Below are positions 56,701-64,000 of a DNA stretch of 64,000 nucleotides, one piece after another. Position 1 is the stretch's first letter. Each line of letters starts with the position of its first letter. A program made the position numbers and the translations under genes. Location of the stretch: contig JAUPFP010000011.1 of the NCBI GenBank assembly GCA_036925085.1, forward strand, positions 124,001 through 188,000, written 5' to 3'. The DNA is from Brachycybe producta (taxonomy: Eukaryota > Arthropoda > Diplopoda > Playtdesmida > Andrognathidae). The notes under the pieces are model-generated. The model saw only the letters and a program-made list of their open reading frames with translations, had not been told where the DNA came from and searched no databases.

Positions 56701-59700
56701 TAGACAAAAAAACAGTATTATTTAATATCGTTATTGCAAGTTATTCATTATTTCAACACATTATAATGTATGATAAATTCGTAATCAACGTTAATAAATT
56801 TTCGCATCGGGTGCCTTCAGTTCCTAAGTATTTTTGTATCTACCTGAGCTGAGCTGACTATTATTGCACATTATTTAATTTAATAGTTTTCATGTATTGT
56901 ATAAATTACTCTCACTAGTAAATCTGTCTTGTCATTTGCAAAATTTACAAAAAGTCGTACACTGTGCTATAAGCAATGCCTACTAAAGAGAATATAGTAG
57001 TTTTTCATTTTAAGCAAACACTTGTAAGCGTAGTTTTTCCCATTTATTCTCACTATGCAAGGGACTCAAATTTGTGTGAGTATAGCCTGTAGGGTGCTAA
57101 GGGGCGTTCACAGTAATGTAGTCTCCGGGCACAAAATTCCTAGTTGCAACACTGAAACCAAGTCAATAGACTTGGCTTTCTTCAAAAAAACCACTATAAG
57201 TCGAAAAATATTTAAATGCTCTGATGTTTAGTCTTTGTTTAATAACTGACGATCTTTTATGATTGGGACTTAGCCCTCCTGCCACATGACTCTTGAGCTG
57301 ATTGCAGGTGTACTGAGTTGAATTGAAATGAATACAAACTAACCTTAAAAAGATGTGTCTTTTTCCCAGTGCCCAGTTCATACTGACTGCATGTTTTGCC
57401 CCATCATGAATGGTCTTAATAAATGCTTCAAGGATTAACTGGAAATTTGAAAAATAGTTTTATTTTCATTAAAAATTTTATTAAATATTGAGCTCACTGG
57501 CTGAAACTTGCCTTGCAATCTTCGATCGCCTTATCGTCCGTCTTTCGTAATTTTTTAAACGGAGCTAGTGGTCGATACCTTCCGTTAAATGCTTTGAACC
57601 TCATGCGATGTGGAAAACCTGTAAAATGAAAAGAAAATGAAAGTTTCGATTAAGGTGGCTTTAGAAATATTCATTTTGTTTTTGTCTTCTCAGATGGAGC
57701 GTTTGCATTGTTACTATGTTCTATAGGAGAGATCTCTTCCACGTCCCATCCGTGGTTTTCAGACAATTTACAGTATATTTTTCAAGCGAACGTTTTTCAG
57801 GAGAACCATTACGAAAAAAATTCAAAATGTTTTAGAAACTAGAATAGCTGACGATAATGCTAAAAGTTTTTTCGTGGTGATATCTTTAAAAATAAACTTT
57901 TTTTATGATGGTTTGAAAAAGAGGCAAATAGTTTTTCGTGAAATTTGTCAATGGAAAATCCAAAAAACGGATCATTTTCAAACTGGAACTTATATATTTA
58001 ATATATTTAATATATTTTCCAAAAATATCTATGGAGCTTATCATTAGCCACTGCAATGGCACCATCTGAGGTGACAAGCACGAAATGAATACCTATAAAG
58101 CCACCTTAAATAATGTGGCGTTTTCATATAAATAAAAGGTTCAAAATGATCATATTTTTTAAAATACCAATAATAATAGTAGAATAAATTAGTATAGTAA
58201 ACAAATTATCAACATTTATTTAAACTTCAGAATAAAATTGTTCAAGTAGGCGGCCTATATAAAAAATGCAAATTTCATATTTCATGCAGTTGTAGTAAAT
58301 CCGTATTTAAATTATAATTTTGAAATGAATCATTGATGTAATAATTCATTTTAAACCTAATTGTTTTGCAAGTTTAAAAAACTCATCATTCGAATTTATT
58401 TGTATAAAAAAAATGAAACTCCTAATTTTGGAGAGGAAAGAAAAGCCAGATTTATTTATTTGTATTATTATTTTTATTTTATTTTTTTTTTATTTTTATT
58501 TAATTGAATACGACACTAATTACTTTGCGTTTTTAAAACAAATTTAAAAAAAAAACAAAAATTGAAAACATTTTCTAAACAGGAATAATGATGAATGTAA
58601 CTAGAGTCACGCAAGTAGATTTTCATGATGATGACGCTAAAAATAAACTTGTTTATCTCAGAGTTTGAAAACAAGTAAATATAAAAAAACTACGTTTTTC
58701 CTTACGAGTTTTTATTTCTACTAAGACATGTTGTTGTTTTTTGGACTACAGGAGTGTAGTTCTTTTTTATTTTTGTTGAAACGTACGTTATTTAAGATTC
58801 TCTCCTCCTATAACGGATCCTGGACTGGTCATTCGAGGAGGATCCGTCAAAATTTCATACATTAACAGCTCTCTTAGGTTATGGGGAAGTTAGTTAAAAC
58901 AGGAAGTCCACACAAGCGGACAATGGTTATGTCAAGTTAAATAAAAGCTTGTAAAGGAATGTAGCATGTTTTTTTATACACAGTATTTGGTACAATTTTT
59001 GTTAAATTTTCGGTTCATAATGACAACGGAGATTTTGCAATTGTAATTAGAAGTTTATTTCTAAAGCATGAAAAGCTTCCTTTAGTGATTCGTTTACTTT
59101 TTTTTACCTTTAAGGCTTGACTGCATATCATTATCAGTGGTTGGCAAAAAAACGTGTTTTTTTTAAACAATAAAAACAAAAATACGTTTTATTAATAGAA
59201 TTAAAGAAATCTTTTAATTGTAATAATTAGTTTCAAGTAAAACCTCATTATATTTTTAAGTTTTGAATTAATAGTATTGTATTTGTTGATGAATATAGTT
59301 AGATTGCTGTGATAATAAATACAGCATTAGATATTTTGCTGCATCTTTTAACTGGAAAACCAGCAAGTTAAGGGTAGAATGCACTTATTTGCATTTCTTT
59401 TTATATAAAGGTGATGCTTTAAAATTTCAAGCAACAAAGTTTTCACTGGCTATTAGCATCAAAATCTAACCTTTTAGCCTACGGAAAACGTGATATGTAG
59501 TTGCTACGTCATAGCTCGTTATAAGTATCATGACCAACTGACTTGTCTTTTCACTTTTTTTTTGGAATCTGATTGATTAGTTTGTCTTTTAACGCTATGC
59601 TTTGCTTCAAATATGCAACCAAATAGAAGTTATAGTAAGCAAGCAGCAGCGATTTGCTTTTTAAAGATGCATTAAAACGCAAATATGCAGTAGCTTGCAA

Positions 59701-62700
59701 CACAAAACTTAGCTTTAAAGCCACAAAAAGCGAATATGTATGGCTAACCTTTATTTAGTACTTATTATGGGTTTGTTCCATAAAGCGACTGTCCTTGAAT
59801 TAATTGCAATTGGAAATGTGATTATACTCTTGCAAGACTTAAAAGTGGTTTCTTGCACACCGGTCTTACAGAAAACGCTGATCTTCGTTTAATATGAACA
59901 GCAGTTTGTTGTGGCAATAATGTTAAATTACTTGATAGCAAAAATGTTTTTGACCAAATTAGATGAGCACAGTTTCTTGAGCCTATGGGGGGGGGGGGAC
60001 AAAATGTGACAATTCGAACATGAAGGAACCACACACATTGAATTACAAATACATTAACTCAAAAATGTAATAATTTGAGGGTAATTACTGATTATGATAT
60101 ATATATGCAAATCATCCTATGTGCAAATCGTTATGCCTTGGTTGTTTTGTTTTTTAGTTTTACAGGTAAGCTGCTTATGATCTAGTAGTTACATACTACT
60201 TTCAGAGTAGGTTAGAGGTTACATTGTGATGCCAATATGCTGAAACTGCTTGAAAAATTGTGGAGCAAAATAAAACAGTAACTTTTTACCAAATGAAAGT
60301 GAATATGCAATCTAAACTTTAAACACATTAAATTTCTTTTAAGCATTGTTTATGAAACCTGTCTTTTAGTCTATTGTTGTGTATTTCCAAAATATGCAAT
60401 GACTACTTATAAAAAAAACGCCCTGATTTTGTTTCACTGTATTGCCTTACCGCCAGCCATAAGGTTGACCGTTTCCAGAACCTGTAGTGCACGAACTTGC
60501 TGTACCATAGCCTCGCGATCAAAAGTAGACGGTTCTTCTTCACGATTCCCCTTTTTTTTAAAAATGAGAAACATTTAAACTTAGACAATTTTTTTCTTTC
60601 CAAAAAAGGAACATAAGAGAGCTGGCTTGCAATGGATTCTCACCCTCACACAACGTATAAAGTGAGGTTTGGCATGGACCAAAGTCCGTAATAAATTATC
60701 CAGTCTTGTATGAAAATCCTGAGTTAGTGTGGAGACTGGCTCGTCTCCATTTTGCCTGTAAAATGAGTTTTAATATATAATTATCAATGGAAGCAGGCTA
60801 AAGAGCAGCGTGTACACTCACAAGTCTGTGTGTGCCGTCGGAGAAATTCGAAAAAGCACTCCACGAGGAACAGTTTCTAAATACATAGAATTAAAATGCA
60901 CACAAATTAGACAGTAAATTATATAGCTTAAAAGGCAAAAAGTACATTTTGATTTGATTTTGTGCACAATAATGTAGGATTGTGGGTAGCGGATATTTAG
61001 CTTTCTAGAAGCTATTAGTGAGTGAGGGCCATATTCTTAATAATTGCTACATCAAAGGTAATGCTAGTTCATCTACTTTTATATTCATAATGGGATTAGT
61101 AGATGCTAAAAAAGACATTAGCATATGTGCTAATAGATGGGCACCTGCTTTGATTTTATTCAAAATATGAAATGTGAGCTGGGCTAGTTCTGAGTTCCGC
61201 ATTTGCCTAGATGAGCAGGGTGTGTTCCTGGTGGGACAATTCCTGACTCAGACAATTGTAACTATGACAATATCAAGGGTTAGAGGTGGAGTCTCGCAGT
61301 GACGTGGAGGTAGCGAATTTTTCTCTCTCTTTTCGTAAGGCTCGCAATTAACGCCAAATAACTTATATTCAAACATCACTGCTAGTCTCCAACCCTTGGC
61401 GTCGTATAGTTACAATCATCCCACCGGGATACAACCGATGAGCAATGACAATGCATAAAGTATAAAGTTCCGAAGCTCATCCACTTTTGTCAAGAAGTTT
61501 TATCTAAGGGTTTATGAGTTTGGTGCACTAGCTTTGACTATCTTGTATTGAGCAATCAATAAGAATATGACCGTAAGTCCAAAAGCTTTTCATAATGTCA
61601 TATTCAACCACTTTTCGAATTTAGTCAACTCTATACATGTATTTTTTATGGAAAAAATATCAAACATTTAGAGCTCGAATATCCCACAGTGCATATTGGC
61701 CTCAACAGATATAAACGCGCCACTAATTTTATGATGGAGTGAGTACAACTACCTTGGCTGTAAAGAGCCTTTAGTTCACTGCCGAACAAATGTGTACCGA
61801 AACCAAAGTTGCAGCTGTGTTTGTGAAAAATGGAGACGATGTCATCGGGGACAGTGTCACGGTTTGTGTCCAAGAAGTCGGTGGCATCGTAGGTGACTTT
61901 ACTTGCAAAGTGCTTGATGCCAAACAGCCGAGGATCCTGAGGCCGTGGTTCGAAAAGACGACCGTTTTGTTTATGTTGTACTTTCATCTTTTGAATATAT
62001 GACTCTGGATTGCCTCGTGTGGAACATTCGACATCCAGAAGACTCAACAATCCAGTGCGCTACAACCGTCACAAGAGCACTTATTATACAGTGACACCTG
62101 ACACACAAATTCTACTTTTCACTTGTATACCAATGATGATATGAGGTCGATACAAGGAACGTTGTCCACGTAGTCCACTTCAACGTCACTGTGAATGCCT
62201 TCGTCTCGACATGATTCGATACTGCTCTTGAAAATGTGTGTGTTGTAGAAATGTTGCATAGTTTCGGCGCATAAATTAATACACAAGTGTTCTAGTTGGC
62301 TTGGCTGTTAAACGATTAAAAACATGCAAAACAATTAAGTGAAAACTTCACATCAACTCTTGATACTCTGTTTCAGAAGCAAAATTAAAAAACTTAAGTG
62401 TTTGTACTCCTAAAAGACTGTTCACCTAATTTCGTCGACATTTTTAACAAGTAAAAATAAAATCCTAAAAAGCAAAGTTTTACAATCTCAATTTGCACTA
62501 AAACTGTTATTTTAGGTGAATAGTATTTTACCCAAATTTGTTTATGTGAAATGGTTAAGGAGAAAATTTGATGAAAAACACTTTAGGTGAAATGTATTTT
62601 AGGCGAATTTGTTTAGGTGAAATGTTTCAAAGAAAAGAAAAAACCTTTAGATGAAAATAACTTTTGGTAAAATGTATTTTAGGTGAATTTGTTTAGGTGA

Positions 62701-63857
62701 AATGGTTTATTAAAAAAATATTTAGGTGAAAACTGTAAAACGGTTTTGGCATAAATGTTTTAGAAGAAAATATATTAAAAGAATTTCCTTTAGGTTTAAT
62801 GTTCATTAGGTGACAAGAATTGTGTACTGTCATTTAGGTATAAAACATTTAAGAGTATTTGGTTTAGGCATAATTGTTTACGTGAACTGTCTCTAGGGTG
62901 AACAACTTTATGGCTATGAGTTTATGACAAACATAAAATTATAAGTTACCTTTGAGTCTTCAAATCCAAACATGTCTAGAATGCCAATAAAGCCATCCGT
63001 TGCGTGACGGACGGCCGAATTGAGGACTGTCATGGATTTGGAAGATTTGGCACTGCTTGAGCCAACAGTGGACGCATGTTGGCTTCCTACTTCAACTACA
63101 ATAACAAATACGCAGAACGCAAGAAATTAAAGAAGTTGTAATTAAGTTGAATTGAGTCATTTTGAGGTCGCCCTAATAGATGTGATGAAAATGTGCTCAG
63201 AAAAAAAAAACCATGTGAAAAATAGGTTGTTGAATCTGAATAAATTAATAGTTCGGCTAGTTTGGATGGATTTCATATTTTTTTAAATATAAATCCAAAT
63301 GCATGGGTTATGCTCCTACCGTTATGATTGTGTACAGATTCGTTGCTATCGGAGCTCAGCGTTCCTGATGTGGGTCCAAGACGCTTGAGGCTGTTTGCAC
63401 GTCGAACGATCGTTGCAACGGTCCGACAATATAATGCCTTTGCAAGAGCATCTCGAGTCATGTTGGACTGTTAATAAAGCCAAATGGTTCTATGGATTAT
63501 ATCGAGAAAGCTGAATTGAGAATACTCAACTAACCATATTGATATCACATAATGATTTGACCAACTGCCCTCTGACGTTGTGCGTTCTCGTTGTGAGACC
63601 TCTGAATAGAGCCATGGCAGATATACCTAGAAGTGACGCCACCGATTTGATTTCTGAAACAAAGTTTTACGAGAACAGAAATTTAAAAAAAAAAATTTCT
63701 TAAGGTCCGTTTTCTCTAATTCAACTCAACCATTGTTTCCCTTGACGTCCACCTCGAGTCCTTGACCCTCGATAAAGTTTACATTTCCCAAGAGGAGGAC
63801 CGCTGCTAATACCCTGACGACATCCAAAAACGGAATGCCGAGCACAGAAAGACATGA
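53797..63857 (-). CDS. Unconventional myosin, Dachs-like (class XX), 3' part, 15 exons
   Basis: Minus-strand exons: 63857-63731, 63653-63535, 63467-63320, 63095-62950, 62304-62131, 62059-61753, 60876-60822, 60755-60644, 60550-60451, 57618-57512, 57438-57344, 56690-56535, 56426-56303, 56229-56130, 53963-53797. Phases agree throughout, giving 678 residues; the 5' end lies beyond the window. Motor landmarks in order: LAAVLLLGN, TRDALAKALY, switch II DMFGFED, LEHLCINL, GLLSLLD, actin-side KPHFIRCVR, VLETVNLMAGG and converter LGKRHIFL. One IQ motif follows (AASCIQAMWKGWHLRRR), then a proline-rich tail and an SH3-like end (LLKGEVVVVV…HIPYQFMELK). Dachs acts at the cell cortex in Fat/Dachsous growth and polarity signalling in Drosophila. 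The class call rests on overall resemblance of the motor (CRTVATIVRRANSLKR, LCAETMQHFYNTHIF) from memory. A Ser-rich insert of about 50 residues precedes switch II. Confidence 0.88.
54315..54880. mobile_element. Foldback MITE, family A, copy 2, in last myosin intron
   Basis: Closely matches 323-882 through AGAGACCAGTACCACCTCCA and AATTTCTTGTCAAAATATTG, then the GATAGATGCGCCACCAAACA interior. The right arm is more eroded. It lies in the intron between the last two myosin exons. Confidence 0.8.
54978..55135. mobile_element. Small foldback in last myosin intron
   Basis: CCATCCACTGATACTTCT pairs with AGAAGTATCAGTGGATGG, and inside it AAAATAACCTACATGCTAAT pairs with ATTAGCATGTAGGCTATTTT. About 157 bp, non-coding. 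Confidence 0.65.
55586..56015. mobile_element. Foldback repeat in last myosin intron
   Basis: GTGGTAGAGTTGAACTACAAAAAGTGGTC-like sequence at the left is mirrored, with changes, at 55960-56010 (GACCACTTTTTACAG, then CGACCACTAAAAATC). It is related to the repeat at 53390-53790. Confidence 0.45.
57265..57335 (+). mobile_element. LINE 3' tail in myosin intron
   Basis: CCACATGACTCTTGAGCTGA, then a GTTGAATTGAAATGAA end, matching the other LINE tails. It stops only about 9 bp from the 57344 exon edge. Confidence 0.6.
57654..58105. mobile_element. Foldback MITE, family D, TTAA-flanked, in myosin intron
   Basis: TTAA (57650-57653 and 58106-58109) flanks inverted ends GGTGGCTTTAGAAATATTCA and, mirrored, GGTGGCTTTATAGGTATTCA. 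It lies 36 bp upstream of the 57618-57512 exon, inside the intron. Non-coding. Confidence 0.75.
58106..60450. other. Remainder of the 2.8-kb myosin intron
   Basis: AT-rich intron sequence with a poly-G run near 59988-59998. No further exon is needed here, because phases join across it exactly, and none was seen. Confidence 0.5.
62512..62900. repeat. Degenerate TTTAGGTGAAA tandem repeat in myosin intron
   Basis: Words such as TTTAGGTGAAATG, TTTAGGCGAATTTG and GTTTAGGTGAAATG recur many times with variable spacing in the intron between the 62950 and 62304 exon edges. It is a decayed minisatellite without coding role. Confidence 0.65.
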
Positions 63858-64000
63858 CTGAGGAGCAGTGACAAAAAACAACAAAACACGTAAAAAAAAC
63901 AATGTTTCATTTTCCAGTTTTAGCTGTTATATGAGAGACCACTTGTTAAAGTTTTGCCCCACATTTTGTTTAGTATTGGTCAAGTTTGCATGATCACAAA

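Noticed and set aside
62512-62900. TTAGG-containing repeats considered as an interstitial telomere
   Set aside because: The repeated word is TTTAGGTGAAA with variable spacing, not a tandem TTAGG or TTAGGG array.
1-64000. tRNA, rRNA and other structured RNA genes
   Set aside because: I scanned for tRNA-like and other recognisable RNA genes and saw none apart from the stem-loop repeat in the LTR element. A covariance-model search would be needed to exclude small ones.

Overview
The window is animal nuclear DNA. It is AT-rich, has spliced genes with GT-AG introns, and carries several kinds of eukaryotic transposable element. Two host loci can be read with confidence: inward-rectifier potassium (Kir) channels and an unconventional myosin whose motor reads like Dachs (class XX). 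As far as I know class XX myosins are an invertebrate family, so a protostome, perhaps a marine lophotrochozoan or an arthropod, is the likely source. I cannot name the phylum from this sequence alone.

Layout. Positions 1-3,900 hold repeats and microsatellites. A complete three-exon Kir gene (Kir A, 469 aa) lies at 4,012-7,444 behind a TATA box, with copies of one foldback element in both introns. At 9,501-16,065 there is a very young 6,565-bp LTR retrotransposon with near-identical 894-bp LTRs and a TTTG target duplication. It encodes a Gag and a second, unfamiliar membrane-anchored protein but no polymerase. From 16,070 to 29,500 I see no host gene. That stretch holds foldback elements, a 1.7-kb imperfect palindrome and solo-LTR remains. 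Two further complete Kir genes (Kir B at 29,555-36,162 and Kir C at 41,080-45,658, 434 aa each) form a recent tandem duplication on the + strand, with LINE and hAT-type debris in and between them. A nonsense-damaged LINE lies at 48,000-50,225 on the - strand. The last 10 kb (63,857 down to 53,797, - strand) hold the 3' part of the Dachs-like myosin: fifteen exons, 678 codons, from the motor through one IQ motif and a proline-rich tail to an SH3-like C terminus.

How the pieces relate. The three Kir genes have identical intron positions (phase 0 after Lys and after Gln) and a 786-nt core exon of identical length, so they are one paralogous cluster. Kir B and Kir C share introns, a 5' AAT repeat and 3' flank. 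Their protein differences are concentrated in the N terminus, first membrane helix and turret, while the 3' exon is almost identical. All three channels lack two of the acidic residues that give strong rectifiers their polyamine block.

The most unusual item is the gag-only LTR element. Its gag reading frame starts inside the 5' LTR and runs through the primer-binding site. Gag and ORF2 overlap as TAATG. Its 3' non-coding region holds two copies of a stem-loop whose paired bases covary.
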